Notes: generated by a model from the sequence alone, not told the origin. A stretch of DNA of 64,000 nucleotides from Motacilla alba alba (GCF_015832195.1 NC_052046.1:38282911-38346910); one strand, 5' to 3'. Counted from the first letter of the stretch, positions 1 to 12,597 are shown. Program-made: numbers and translations.

Positions 1-116
1 AGCTCTCAGCAGCCTGACCTAGTGCAAGGTGGCCTTGCCCATGCCTGGCCAGGGGTTGAAATGGATTATCTTTAAGACTGTTTCCAGTCCAAGCCCATCT
101 TTGATTCTATGATCTT
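1..116 (+). mobile_element. CR1 LINE 3' end fragment
   Basis: The segment reads as the last part of a CR1 3' UTR: 'cctgacctagtgcaaggtgg', then a block matching the usual 'gatgatctttaaggtcccttcca' stretch, then the tail 'ttgattctatgatctt'. The rest of the copy lies outside the window to the left. Confidence 0.8.
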
Positions 117-697
117 GAGAGGCTGAAACCTGTCTTTGAGGTGTAATTCAATTTACAAGTTCAAGAGACACATTCAAAAACTTATGTACCAAACCTAAAA
201 TAAAAATTGTCTTTTATGTTGCTATATAAAGAGGCCTACAAAATTTAGTCCATTTCTTTGCTGTTCCCTTCAAAAGTAATGGGTCTCTCACTCAAAAAAC
301 CAAAACATCTGAAATACAATACAACATCTGAAATACCCTAGGTCACTCAACATTCCATCCTGTTTTCCTTTTGGTTTGACATCTCACAGAAAATCACACA
401 AAACTAGAAGAACATCGTAATTGTGGTAAAAAAAAACCAGGATAAATGCAACACTTTAGTATGTGTGTATTTATTTAAGAGTGGTAAACCAGGTAATTTT
501 CTTTTAAATTAGTGAAAACTGCTATGCATGAGAAATGCATAATTACTTTACCATATTTTTTCTGAGAACAGGGGTTTCCAATTGCAGCTTGAAATCTATA
601 TAGATATTGCACTTGGAGCTTCTGAAGCTCAGAGTTCTGGCAAAGAAACTTAAAAACTGCACTTCTCTGAATAGGTAGATCATAACTGATAGGAAAT

Positions 698-1315
698 TGT
701 CAAGATTTTACCCCAGCCAGTAGCCAAGCCCCAGCAGTTGCTCACTCAGTCCCCCACCAGTGGGATTGGGGAGAGAACTGGAAGTGTAAAAGACAGAAAA
801 CTCATGGATTGAGATAAAAAGTTTCATAGGAAAAGCAAATGCCAGAAGTGTAGACAAAGCAAAACAAGAAGTTCATGCACTGTTCCCAAAACAAGGAATT
901 CATTCAGTGTTTCCCAAGGGCAGGCAGGTGTTCAGCCATCTCCAGGAGAGCAAGGTCCTATCAGCTGTAATGGTGACCTGGGCAGACAAACATCTTCACT
1001 CCAAATGTGCACCTCTTCCTTCTTCTGCCCCCGCTTTGTGTGCTGAGCATGGTGTCACATGGTCGGTAATATCCCTTTGGTCAGCTGGGGTCACCTGTTC
1101 CAGCTGTGCCTCCTCCCTAGCTTCCATACACCCCCAAATTCCCTACCACCATAGCAGGACAAAAAGCAGAAAAGACTTGGCTCTGTGTAAGCCCTGCTCA
1201 GCAATAACAAAAACATCCCTACATTATCTGTCCTGTGTCCAGCACAAATCCAAAACACAGCCCTACAGTAGTCACTGTGAAGTAAATTAACTTTACTCCA
1301 GCCAAAACCAGCACA
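698..1315 (-). mobile_element. ERVL-type solo LTR
   Basis: On the minus strand the element begins TGTGCTGGTTTTGGCTGG and ends in a TGTC...CCCC block, the classic layout of avian ERVL-class LTRs, including 'gggttaaa'-like and 'actcatggattgagataaaa' (rc) blocks. TG...CA ends lie at 698 and 1315. The flanking 5-mers are gaaat (693-697) and gaaac (1316-1320), a near match to the 5-bp target duplication expected for this class. No internal retroviral sequence adjoins it. Open frames inside it are chance frames of LTR sequence. Confidence 0.75.
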
Positions 1316-2325
1316 GAAACACAGACAATGTTTCATAAGTTGTTCTGCATGACCCCGAAAATACATATTTTCACATATATTTTCATGTTTTTCTGGTGAC
1401 TCTTTATAAGATTCAAGTGTTCAACTTCTTATCCCTGCTCCAGATTTTATGCTGTAACTCAACAACTATTCTCCTAACAATTCAAAGCCTATAAAAGAGG
1501 TAGGTGATATATTCCCTAGAATGGAAAAGAAATTAGGGACTTAATAAGGTATGACATTCTCTTTTCAACATTTTTATCATTTCACAGTGTCTAATTTCTC
1601 ATTAGCAGTCAAATACAGGTTATAGAAGACTAAATCCCACAGATGAGGAAAATGTTTCAGCTTTCTGGAAAAAAAAATTCAGTCATTCTGAGGTGGCACT
1701 GAAAATTAAATTATGTAGTTTTCAAATGTGAATGAAGAAAGAGAAATTTAGGGATGAAAAAATATATTCTACTGCAGACTCTAAGGAGGTTGTTTTTAAT
1801 TGTCATTTTGTGAAACCAAGCTGCTGTCACTAAAGAGGTAATAGAAAAAAATAGGAGGTAAAATCAAATAGTAGAGAAAAGATAAATGCTGAGAGAATCA
1901 TAGAAACCTATGACATAGAAATACTTTGAAAGAGGGAAGAGGCAAATTAGGAGGGCAAGTAAGGGCAACTAAGCGAAAAAAATAGTACTTCTCATTCATA
2001 CACTTATCTACTTGAACATGCAGAAAATTGGAAGTATAGAATGAGTTCTCCAGGCTTCTGCTTTTAGGAAAGGCCATCAGGTTCTAAAGAGCTTTGTCAC
2101 TGCCAGCAAGATTGTAATGCTCCATCTAATCCTGATCTCCTTCTCAGATGGGCCAGGACAGTGTGAGGAAGGGGGACAAAAGGACCCACACACAACTGAG
2201 GCAGGAGCACTGGGGCTCTGCCCACCTGGCAGCAATGCCAGTGGAGCTGGGAGAAACTGCGTGGAGAGGTTGAGCAAGGTCAGACAGATGAGAGACAAAG
2301 AGAAGATTTTTTTTTTTCCCATAAG

Positions 2326-2355
2326 GGCAGTGGGAACAGGGCAGACTCCTTCCTG
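2326..2355 (+). CDS. Doubtful 30-nt candidate exon
   Basis: A very strong acceptor (ten or more T then cccataag) is followed by 30 nt and the donor CTG|gtaagg. In the frame that would join the next candidate exon (phase 1 out, two bases in at 8258) it reads QWEQGRLLP. The sites are good but the segment is too short for the open frame to mean anything. It is recorded only because the phase fits. Confidence 0.15.
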
Positions 2356-4320
2356 GTAAGGTTTCCAGCCCCCACAGGATAAAGTACTGAGCCCAGGTAT
2401 GACCTCATGGCTGAGCTACTTCCTCCAGGCAGTAGCTAGGCTGGAGACTTCCCAAGGTCCTGCGTTATCCAGTGGTATTGTGCAGTGGGCCACACACTAG
2501 CAGGGAGCAGGACTGAGAAACAAGTACTTTGTGCTTCATAAGGAAACAGTTAAGGGACTCTCAACTCAATTATTTCCAAAACTGAAGTTTGGCTGACTGA
2601 AGATGACAGAGAAAGAGCAGTTCAGTTTTTCAGCAATTTTTTGTGACCATGGTGCAAACTTGAAAAATCAGAAATTAAAGTGAAAATTACCAGCTGGAAA
2701 TTAAGTTGTATATACGTGGGGAGGAAGTACATCTGAAACAAGGAATAACATTTCTCTCAGCAATCAAGAAGGTGAACAAATATTGGAGCGTCATCATGAA
2801 TCTGGATTAGCCAGGCAGAGGTCAACTGATTAGAATTTTTCCTCTTTGTAGTTCTACCAATACTCAGTACTCAGTAACATTATGGGATCAACAGTTTTGG
2901 AGTCTCAGAGTTAAAAATGTGTTAGGCAAGTGGGTGAAGTTCTCTTAAAGCTGAAATAGAATCCAGCAAATGGTTTAAGCCAAAGAAAAACAATGTGTGG
3001 ATAAGCAGAAAACTGGTAGGAGGATTGAAAATATGCTCAAGTGACCTTGCAGCTGGAAATAACTCTTGATTAGCCTGAGTGAAAAGCAGACTGGTGATTC
3101 TCTAGCACAGACCAAGTTTAGCCGTGTCTGCATCTCCACCTGTGCAACCCTTCCCGACTGCTGCTTTGGGGATCTCCCAGTTATCAAGGTAATAGAAATA
3201 ACTTTGCTCTTTGTGTTTTAGCCAGGGGTTTGTGGTTCTCCCAGCTGTCTACCTGTGCCAACTCATAACCTGAGAAGAAAAGCTCCATTATTCATACTGC
3301 ACTTCAAAACCACTCTCTGATCTGTTTTGAGCTTGTTCTGGCACAGACCTTATTACCGACGTTCACTAGTTGCTGAAACGAGGACTGCTACTCTGAATAA
3401 ATGTTTCAGGATAATGAGGTGGGAATTACTGCTACATCTTCTCTGGCTTTACCAAGAAGAACCTCATATGTCTTAGGAGTAATCTAATGTAGGTTCAAAC
3501 TGATTATTGAATCTAATTGGTCCTTTAAGACCCCCAAGGACAGAGAAAACCCCTACCCCGACACTGTAAGACGGGTATTAGTGCAGAATGTTGAGATGCG
3601 TTTTACTGTGACAGTTTGGTTTTACTATTGTAAACAAAATCTTTTTAAATACATTTTATGTTTTCTATTCATTGGTTTAATACCTGCTTTTCTAAAGATG
3701 GCTTATCCCCTGAGGAATTCAACAGGCTAGGTCCTGATAAGTGGGCAAAAATTTCTTTTAAAAATGTCCCTAGCTACTCTATTTATTTAGGCAGTGTTTT
3801 TTTCTTTCTTAACTCAGAATGAGCATGCTTTTTTAAGACACTGTTTATTTTTTTTTTTGCCAAACCAAATTTTTTTATTTCTATTTTTCAAGAAATGAAA
3901 CTTTTCCTATTAATACAAATGAACTGGTTTTTAGGGTGGGTTCTGTGTTGTTTTTTGGTTGTGTTTTAATCTTTTTTTCCTGTTGCTGTTTATAGAATTA
4001 CCTTTCACAAATGGTTATCACAGGGAGTTTTCAACAATGCAATATCTGGAAAGCTTTTGACTGCTAACACCTTTTAAAAGATTTTTATTGACCATTTCAT
4101 TGAGGTAATTGAAGTTGATAGCAAAGTTTATTGATGGTATTATATTGGTTGAAATGCTGGAAGCATGTACAAAGTTTCCTTTCTTTCTTGTATGGTTTAT
4201 TGCTGATGTTATTACTGATGTTTAAGTGCACTAAAGGGTCCTCATAATTGTGAACCTGTTTTTTTGAAGCAGATTCTTAGACTGAACTCATTTTCACAAC
4301 TTGTATTTTTGTTGTTGCTG

Positions 4321-4433
4321 TTGTTTTGTTTGGTCTTTTTTTTGGGGGGGGAGGGGAGTTTTGTGGGGTTCTGGGGTTTTTTGTTTGTTTGTTTGTTTGT
4401 TTTGGTTTTGGTTTTGGGGTTTTTTTTGTTCAA
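4321..4433. repeat. G/T-rich low complexity, (GTTT)n core
   Basis: The plus strand is almost only G and T, with TTTGGGGGGGG runs and five tandem TTTG units near 4383-4402. The open frames here on both strands are products of the low complexity. Confidence 0.85.
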
Positions 4434-4852
4434 ACGCTGTTTTGTTTTATGTAATGGCCATAGGTACTTTTAGGCTGTGGTCTGGGTAAATTATGAAAAC
4501 TTCAGCTTCTGTGCTGAAATTAGACCAGAATAGTTTCCTCTTTTGTCTTCACAATTTTCAAAATGTTTTTGATGTGTTTTTTCTATTAATAGGACTTCTG
4601 AAGTTAGGACTACATTGACCATAGCTAAATACTAAATATAATATTTTTAGGGATTATTTATTGTAAAAGCTTTGTATCAAATGAATCTTCCAAGTCCAGG
4701 TGCTTTCTCAACTTCTGACAAGAAGGTCATCTCTTTTGGTTTTTATTATCTTAAGGCATAAGGAGAAGATTAGTCCCAGAATACCCATTATAAGTAGTCA
4801 TAGCTATCAAGTAACTCCACTGATGCTAAGAAGAATTTTGTTATGTCATTCA

Positions 4853-4908
4853 AGCAGGAAAGTTTAGATGTCTTACTCAAAGCAGGCAAATTTAGATGCC
4901 TTATTCAA
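4853..4908. repeat. 28-bp tandem duplication
   Basis: Unit 1 (4853-4880) and unit 2 (4881-4908) are adjacent 28-mers beginning agcagg and ending ttcaa or ctcaa, with a few substitutions. This is a local duplication in otherwise unique sequence. Confidence 0.8.
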
Positions 4909-7900
4909 AACAACAAATATTTGAGGGGCACATTCTCTAATATTTAATTTTAAAACAATTTTGTTAAAAAAAGGGAGAGAGGAGATATTTTTGCTCCATG
5001 TGACTTTTTCAGCTGAAATTGTAATAATATTGCCTAAAAACACAGCTTAAAGCTGGGATTTAAGACTTTGAAGCCCTGTGAGGCTGGCTTGCACTCCTTG
5101 AATTCAACAGATTATCCTAATACCTAATTTGATTCCTGCAACTAACTTAAAAGTCTCATTTTTTGTAAGATGTCCCAACTGGCTAAACCTATGTTACCTT
5201 GACCATTAGCACCTAAACTTAGGCATAATACAAGGCAAACTGAGCACTTATTTCCTGAAGTATTTGATTAAAGAACACTGTCATGTTTACTCATTTTTTG
5301 TTGATGAGAAGGGTGACACTGTGTACCTGTGTGTGAAAGAAAAGAATGTTGTATGATAATTTTGTGAGGGTTTAAACATGTTTGTACATTTCCAGCAGCA
5401 AGTTATACTTTTACTGTGGGAAGGAATTCCTTTTTCACTGTCTCAAAATCTGTAATATGGGAAACATTTATTTATTTTTTTGTTTTAATTCTTCATTAAA
5501 AAGGCATTTATGCTCCCAACAGTAGTAATAAGAAAGAGAAAGAACCAAAGGTGAGACTTATTTGCAGTGTCCTTTTCTGCTCTTTGCCTGCGGTAAGGGT
5601 ACATTGCAGAGCAATGCGCACACTAAATGATAAACTGTTCAGCAAATAAACACTGCCCTCTATGGGGGAAAAAATGTCCCTCATCTGCTGCAACTTTCTG
5701 CAAGTTTTCAAAGTGATGCTGTACTTAGTATGAAAATATTAGCCATGGTATTCTTGTAAGAGGAAATGAAAAGTCCTTTAGGGTAAAACTTGTCTAATTT
5801 GTCTCTAAAACCATATAGCAATGCTAATTACAGGTAATATCCAGAAGCAAAAGATAAAAGGATAAAGGATTTTCTTTGACTTAAAAGGTATAACCTAACA
5901 GAAGATTGCACTGCAGCTCCAGCAAAACAACTCTCTTATTTCCAGACACAGCAAAATAGAAATTTTCTGTACGTTAACTGTTCCTGAATCTCAGCAAGAC
6001 AGGGATTTTATGCTAATTTTTTGTCTTCCCTTTTATCCCATGTACCCAAAGAAGAAATTTCTATATTGATCTACACTGCAATATTTTGGTGGCAGCTCTG
6101 ATACATTCTTCTCACCAAGAAAGTACAACAGAAAAACAAAAATATAGCAAGAGATAACAGGAGCCAGCAAGCTAACTTCTTAGTTCTCCAGAGGCCATAG
6201 TATATATTAAGCAACAACCAGAGAATCTGAAATCACCCATCTCTCTCTCTTTTAAACTAGTTCCATTGTGCATTGTTTTTCAGTAGAAGGAAGGAAATCA
6301 TACACTTTTCCCACCCACATTCCATAACAACACACATACCTAGAGGCTCAGGTCGAATCAAGGAAAAATATTTCTTACTACCCTGTAACGCGTGCTTTGG
6401 TTTGCAGAAGGCAAGGTCATGGCCTTGCTGTCTCCACGATTCTTGCCTTCAAGCCACCTGAAGCAAATAGGGCCAATAGGTCAGAAGAGCATGCACAGGT
6501 CCTGAAATATCTCTGAGGGAATGGCATGTATTAATGTCATATGGCACCACTGCCTTGTTCACCAGGGAATGTCAGTCAGCAAAGTTTAACCCTTTGGGGA
6601 AGAATAAAAAGGTGAAATTCAGCATTGCTCAGCAGCAAAGGGGTTCCCATAGAGAAATTAGTAAGGAACTTCTCAACCAAATTAACAAATTACTTTATCA
6701 GACTGCAGGAAAAAAAATTGCCTTATCACCTAGCTTGCTGCAATAGAACTAGAATCTAGCAGACTGTATAATTTCCTTCTCAAATTTTAGTTTTCCAATG
6801 TATGCCTGAAAGGGAAAGCTATAAATTTAATGAGAAATATAGTTCCCCTGCAATCAGTAGAGTCCTCTTGCCTTTTTTTATGTCAAAGTTTGTGTCTCAA
6901 TTAAGACAAGAAAATAGTTTCTTTCTTCATGCATCCCCTCGGCTGATTACACTAAATAAAGACTTCCTATCTCAAGATTCAGGAGCCAACCTAAAGGGAG
7001 GATTTCTCTATTAATATCTTTTCCAACTGTTCTTCTGGTCCTAGTTAAAGTTATGCAGAAAGGCTGTGACAGAGTATTTATAGTTGTTTGTTTTCTTAAG
7101 CTCAACTGTAAGTGACCGTGTTGATCAGTAGACAGCCGAAGATGTGAAACAGTTGCCAAGGGCAGCTCCTGTGAGTTTTGTGGTGTTATGTCTCTCATTC
7201 GGTTAGTGCACAAACAGTTTCAATACAGGTTTCCTGCTTCTAAGGCAAATATTGCGCAAAAATCTAGTCTAGAAGGGGCATACAATGTTCAACAATAAAA
7301 ATACCAGCCTGTGTACTCACACAGACTTTAAATCCAAAAGCATCTCAGCTAGTCCCTTCACTTCTACTGAGCTGCATAGCTAATAAATCCTTATCATGCA
7401 TCTCTAATCTAGGGAAAATTATTACTTTATGAATTCTATGGCATCTTTCAGAGGATGCCAAAATTGCTAAAGACTCAGTAAAACATTAAATGGGTTGTTT
7501 CTTATTTTTTCAGTATGGATGTAAAACTGTTTATCATAGAGGTTTATAAAGCCTTTCAGGAGATTCTTTGAGTTTGCTATCAATACTTATGAGCCCTGAG
7601 AGCTGCCCCCTGTCTTTACTACTTTGTAAAGTGAATGAGGCAAAAATGGGGGCAACTTCACATAGAGAAATTTTAAATTCCTGTTGCCATGGTAACACTG
7701 CTGCATGTTAGGAAGCTATTTCTGAATATTTTGGCTTTCTTTTCTATCCCTGCCTTTGCTCATAGATCTTTAGTGCTCACATGTTTAATTCACCTGACAA
7801 AAGCTTTTTTTCTTTTTCATTATTTTTTTTGTTTGTGGTGATATTTTGGTTACTGTTGCTATTAATATGAATTAGTGTTAATATTGTCAACTTCAAAATG

Positions 7901-8257
7901 TTTCCTTGTGTAGACAGGAGCATCCTCTGTGTAAGAAAATGTTTCATAGCACCTTTCTTCCCCTTCTTGGACAGGAGCAACCAGGTCCCAACAGGTTTTA
8001 ATCCTCATCCTTTAGTGCAACTATCCTGCATTTTCAGTTTTTCCTCTTGACTTCCTGTTACTTACTCCCCTTCCTATGACTTACATATAAGAAAGCTTTG
8101 GACAAAAAAAAGGGCTACAAGTATCTACACAGTCACAGGCCAGTGCTTGCTTGGGCAGAGTTCGGGGCTGAGAGTCAGGTATTGTAAATCCTGCGGGCAG
8201 TTTCCACAAGTAATGCTCATACATCCACTTTCACTTTCTGTCTCAATTTCCTCTTAG

Positions 8258-8300
8258 GTCAGCCAGAAGTGAGAGCTAGTCTAAGCAAGCACAGTGACCA
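8258..8300 (+). CDS. Candidate coding exon 1 of the chain
   Basis: The acceptor is excellent: a long pyrimidine stretch (tttctgtctcaatttcctcttag) ends at 8257. The donor, gacca|gtatct, is only moderate. The exon starts with two bases of a split codon, contains 13 codons reading QPEVRASLSKHSD, and leaves two bases (CA). The next segment starts with one base (A), so the junction gives Gln in frame. The composition (mixed polar and charged, no repeat) looks like coding sequence, but 43 nt is short. It was chosen mainly because phase and frame connect to 15846. An alternative reading is a chance pyrimidine tract. Confidence 0.38.
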
Positions 8301-9755
8301 GTATCTCTTCAAGTCTAGCAATTACAACCATCCCACGGGATAATATGCACATCTTTAACCTGAACCCAGTGAAAACTTAGGACTTCTTGAGTGTAACAGT
8401 TCACAATCTATTCAGAGATCTTTATTACTCAGAACTATAAACTAAGAACCCCAAATTCAAACTTTTTAAAGTATGCACATTTGAAATACCTCGGGTTTTA
8501 GGAATTATTTTTTCCACAGAGTGAGTAGAGTTGTACTAACATTGTAACATCTGTCTCTGTAATCTCTCTGTGCTTCATTTTTCCCATATTTGAAACAGAA
8601 ATTTGGCTTCTTTTTCATCTCTGACTTGGGTGTTGAGGTGTCTAGGCAGGCAGTGTCAGAGGAAAGAGAGCAAGACAAGGCTAATGAGGAGAAAGACTTT
8701 TCTTATTTAACAAATTGAAGTGGTTTGAAAATAGCAGATATGCAAGTAAAAATTAAGCCTTCATTCAAATCGCCTTACAAAATTATTGTAATTTCCTATG
8801 AATGCATATCACTTTTTTTCCTTTCCTTTTTTGGCACAATTCTCACTATTGAAATATTTCTGAAATGTAAAATAGCATATGTGCACTGTGATTGTTATGG
8901 TATATTTTGAATGTATTTTCATTCTTCCATTTGTTGTTTGTTTATTAACAGTCATGGAAACAAAAGTCTCCAATGCCTAATAGAAGTCCTAACTATAAAC
9001 ATCCCCCCCAAAAGACCCATTGTCATAGAGAAGTAAACATCAGGATTTCAAAAGCATTAAAGCATTGGAGAGAAAATGTAAGCTTCTACTTGGAGCTCCA
9101 GTATTGTAGTAGAAGTAACAACCTGTAAGCTTAGCAGTGTAATGTTTCCTGCCATGAAAAAAGGAGAAGAGGGTAGCTGTGTTTCTGCTGAAAAAGTAAT
9201 TTCAGCCCTGCAGAGATTTATGGGTCATATTACTTGTCATTACTCCAAGAGGTCTAGACAGATATTACCTTTTTATTTTAAATATAAATGCATAAATAAA
9301 AGTACTGATTGATGTAAATGCCATTATATTATTTTCCAGTGTATTTTTCTAATATAGGATGCATTTTATTTTCTTCTTAAACTGAAGCAGAGACTTCAGA
9401 AACCTCTCAAAAATGACTTGACAGTCTCAGGATTATCTAAGTTATTCAGAGACATCAGCAAATACAGTAGTGATCAGCTTGCACTGCATATGATTGTCTT
9501 CCGTACTATTGCAGGCCCAGTAACTGTATTCAAATTCAACATCAGTTAGAAACAATTTATAGTCCCTTCTGTGTATTCTACAAGAGAACAGCCCCAGCAA
9601 TCTCAAAAAGATTGGTGCTGCCATCCTTTATAATATCTGTTTCTTCAAAGAGACAGCTGCTGGGAAGGTTCCTTATAGTAACAGGGCAACCTGGTCCTGA
9701 GCACAGTGAAGAAAAAAAGAGAGTTCACATTCTGTTTGATTAGTTAACTCCCAAA

Positions 9756-9756
<1 letters not shown>

Positions 9757-9798
<42 letters not shown>
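9757..9798. repeat. (CA)21 microsatellite
   Basis: Uninterrupted CA dinucleotides over 42 bp. Confidence 0.98.
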
Positions 9799-9799
<1 letters not shown>

Positions 9800-10000
9800 C
9801 GAACAATAACTTATAAAGGAGAAAAGATGGGGACACTCTAATTGATGGTTAGAACTCTTTACCTTTACCTCATGTTTAATTTACACTTTTTATCACCATA
9901 GTCTCTGGCCAGTGCAAACCAATACTCTAATCACTCAGTAATATAATTCCAGAACTATCAAAGATCCCTTGTAACAGCTGTTAACTGTTGCCTTTTTTGT

Positions 10001-10022
10001 TTGTTTGTTTGTTTGTTTGTGT
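10001..10022. repeat. (GTTT)n run
   Basis: Five tandem GTTT units followed by a G/T-rich tail. A similar run lies at about 44848-44864. Confidence 0.9.
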
Positions 10023-10459
10023 TTTTTGGGAGGGGGTGTTGCTTTTTTGGTCTTGCAGATAGAAGCAATATTTCTCAGCCTGTGATATTGAAAGTCCACC
10101 TCTGTGATAGAGCAACTGGGAGTTTGCAAGTGGTACTGCAATTACATGACAAAACACACTGATCATATAAACTTATGCACATTTATCCCACCTTCAAATT
10201 AATTCAAATGCAGCTTATTTGTCTATGAGACAGTTACTTTTAGAAGTAATGCATCATCTCCTTATACCATTCTAATGCAATCTGATAACCCATCCTTCTA
10301 GACAATGCAAAAAGCCAAAGTAAGCATTGTGTTGGGTGTTTCTGGTGATCTAAATGAACATAAAACACAGCAGTGCACAAGATCATGAGACAGTGCTGAT
10401 GATCTATCTATGCACAGAGCTAATGGAAAGGATTTGCAATATAAGCTGATGTTTCACAG

Positions 10460-11355
10460 TTCTGTTCTAGAGGCAGTTTGTTCCCTATTTTCATAAGTGA
10501 TCTGGATGCAGGGGCTGAACATGCAATTTGGCTGATGACACCAAACTGGGAGATGCTGACTCTCCCAAGAGACCTTGAAGGGTATCTATATAGATTGGAG
10601 CATTGAGCAGTCACCAGTGGCATGAAATTCAGGAAGACCAAATGTGGGATTCTGTAATTGGTGTGGGGTAACTCTGGACACAGGTATAAATTGGGAGGGG
10701 AGTGGCTGGAGATGAGCCCTGCAGAGCAGGATCTGGGATTGCTGGTTGGCAGCAGACTCACTGTGAGCCAGCAGTGTGCACAGGCAGCCAAGAGGGCAAA
10801 CTGCATCCTGGGGACAACAAACACAGCACAGCCATACAGTCAGAGAGATTATCCTGCTGTATCCAGTACTGGTGTGACCTGAGCTGTGCTGAGCCACTCC
10901 ACTTGAGAAGGATGTGCTGGTCTTTGATTGTGTCCAGAGGAGACCAGCAAAGCTGATGAAAGGGCTGGCTAGCATGTCCTGTAAGGAGTGGCTGAGGACT
11001 TTGGACTGGCCCCATTTGCAGAAAAGGAGGCTGAGGATGAGCAGATTGCTCTCTACAGATTCCTGAGGAAGGGGAAGGGAGAGGGAAGTGCTGAGCTCTC
11101 TTCCCTGGGATCCAGTGATAGGGGCATGTAGAAATAGATCAAAGCTTCATCAGGGGTGATTTGGAACAGACGTTACTGAAAGGGTGATCCAACACTGGAA
11201 CCGAATATCTAGCAAGGTGGTAGAAGCCTGTATTGGTGTTCAAGAGATATTTGGACAATGCTGTTAATATGCTTTAACTTTTTGTTGACTCTGAAATGAC
11301 TGGACAGTTGGACTGGATAATTATTGCAGGCCCCTTCCAACTTGAATGTTCTATT
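10460..11355 (+). mobile_element. CR1 LINE, 5'-truncated, RT end to 3' UTR
   Basis: The fragment starts in the reverse transcriptase region ('aagtgatctggatgcagg' followed by the 'gctgatgacaccaaactggg' block that encodes ADDTKLG in the family). It runs through the ORF2 C-terminus ('gagccagcagtgtgcacagg') and the 3' UTR ('actgaaagggtgatccaaca', 'ggccccttccaacttgaatg') to an eroded tail, 'ttctattt'. Many indels and stops show an old copy. Its 3' tail directly meets the LTR that starts at 11356. Confidence 0.85.
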
Positions 11356-12383
11356 TTTGGTGACTTGACCCTGGATGGAAGTCCCATGTCCACCAAAGCC
11401 TTGCAATTACTTCCCTCCCTACCTGCACAAGGGAGAGAAAATATAGCAAAAAATTCATGAGTTGAGATAAAGACTAAGAGATCATTCACTGATTACTGTC
11501 CAAGGCAAAATATACTCAACTTAGGGAAATTAGTCGAATTTATTACCAATCAAAACCCAAGCAGGAAAATGAGAAGTAAAAATTATTAAAACAACTCTCT
11601 CTTTCTCTTTCCTTCTTACCAGAAGGAGAAGGCTTCACTTTATTCATGATTCCTTACTCCTCCCTCCAGCAGACAGGGAGATAGGAATGGGGGATTATGG
11701 CCAGTTCTTCACAGGTTGTTTTTGCTGCTACTGGTTCCTCAGGGGGAGGACTCCCTCCCCTGCTCCAGTGTGGGGTTTCTCCCTACAGTCTCTGATGAAC
11801 TTCCTAGTGTGAGTCCTTTCCTTGTGTTACAGTTCTTCATGAACTGCTCCAGTGTGGTCCCTTTTTATGGGTGCAGTCGTTCAGGAAGAGGCTGCACCAG
11901 CGTGGGTCTCCCATGGGTCATAAGCCCTACCAGTAAATCGGCTCCAATGTGGGCTTCTCAGAGGTCAAAGCCTTCTTCCAGGCGTCCACTGAGTTTCTCT
12001 ATGGTCTGCAGCTGGATTTCTGCTTCACTGTGAACCTCAATGGTCTGCAGGGTCACATTCTGTCTCACATGGTCTGCACCACAGATCCCAGAAGAATCTC
12101 AGCACTGATGCCTGGAACACCTCCTCCCCCTCCTTCTTCACTAGCCTCAGTCAGCAGAGCTGTTCTTCCCGCTATTTTTACTGTTATCTTCTCTGGGTGC
12201 CATTACTTCTCAGTAACATTTTTTTTTCCTTCTTTAATATGTTATCTTAGAGTAACTACCACAGCTGCTGATGAATTTGGTCTTGGTCAGCAGTGAGGTC
12301 ATCTTGGAGCCAGCTGGCATTGACTCTCTGGGACACAGGGGAAGTGTCTGGCAGCTTCCCACAGAAACCCTCTCTGCAGCCCC
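11356..12383 (-). mobile_element. ERVK-type long LTR
   Basis: The plus-strand text matches the reverse complement of a common long avian ERVK-type LTR: 'gacttgaccctggatgg', 'gggagagaaaatatagcaaa', repeated 'ctccagtgtgg' blocks with 'gcagttcttcaggaa', 'cacctcctccccctccttct', 'ttctttaatatgttatctta' and 'ggagccagctggcattgact'. The expected far end is replaced by the (TTCCC)n array; 'ctgctatggcctccc' at about 12597 may be the LTR remnant beyond it. No internal viral genes adjoin it, so this is a solo LTR or a fragment. Frames inside it are not genes. Confidence 0.75.
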
Positions 12384-12597
12384 CTTCCCTTCCCTTCCCT
12401 TCCCTTCCCTTCCCTTCCCTTCCCTTCCCTTCCCTTCCCTTCCCTTCCCTTCCCTTCCCTTCCCTTCCCTTCCCTTCCCTTCCCTTCCCTTCCCTTCCCT
12501 TCCCTTCCCTTCCCTTCCCAGAACTTCCCAGAACTTCCCAGAACTTCCCTTCCCAGAACTTCCCTTCCCTTCCCTTCCCAGAACTTCCCTTCCCTTC
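12384..12597. repeat. (TTCCC)n / (GGGAA)n pentanucleotide array
   Basis: About 27 perfect TTCCC units (12384-12518) are followed by units interrupted by AGAAC variants to 12597. The strand asymmetry is complete: only T and C on plus apart from the variants, and G-runs of three every five bases on minus. The array explains the long open frames of the LPFPS and GREGK types on both strands; none is a gene. Confidence 0.97.

Larger units (their letters stand above)
1316..8257. other. Mostly unique AT-rich DNA
   Basis: No repeat family was recognised in most of this stretch. It holds a GC-richer island at about 2120-2500 (with a doubtful 30-nt exon at 2326-2355), a G/T-rich low-complexity tract at 4321-4433 and a 28-bp tandem duplication at 4853-4908. 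It is probably intron of the plus-strand gene, or upstream sequence, if the exon at 8258 is real. Confidence 0.4.

Noticed and set aside
2067..2162. Possible exon reading ERPSGSKELCHCQQDC onward, with donor gtgagg
   Set aside because: It ends with two bases and the next candidate needs one; no downstream partner was found.
5536..5595. Overlapping candidate exons with gtgaga and gtaagg donors
   Set aside because: They are mutually exclusive and very short, and the first ends in the wrong phase for 8258. The evidence is too weak to list as a gene part.
10420..11015. Several frames of 70-134 codons, both strands
   Set aside because: They lie in a CR1 fragment; the real CR1 frame is broken and the others are shadows.
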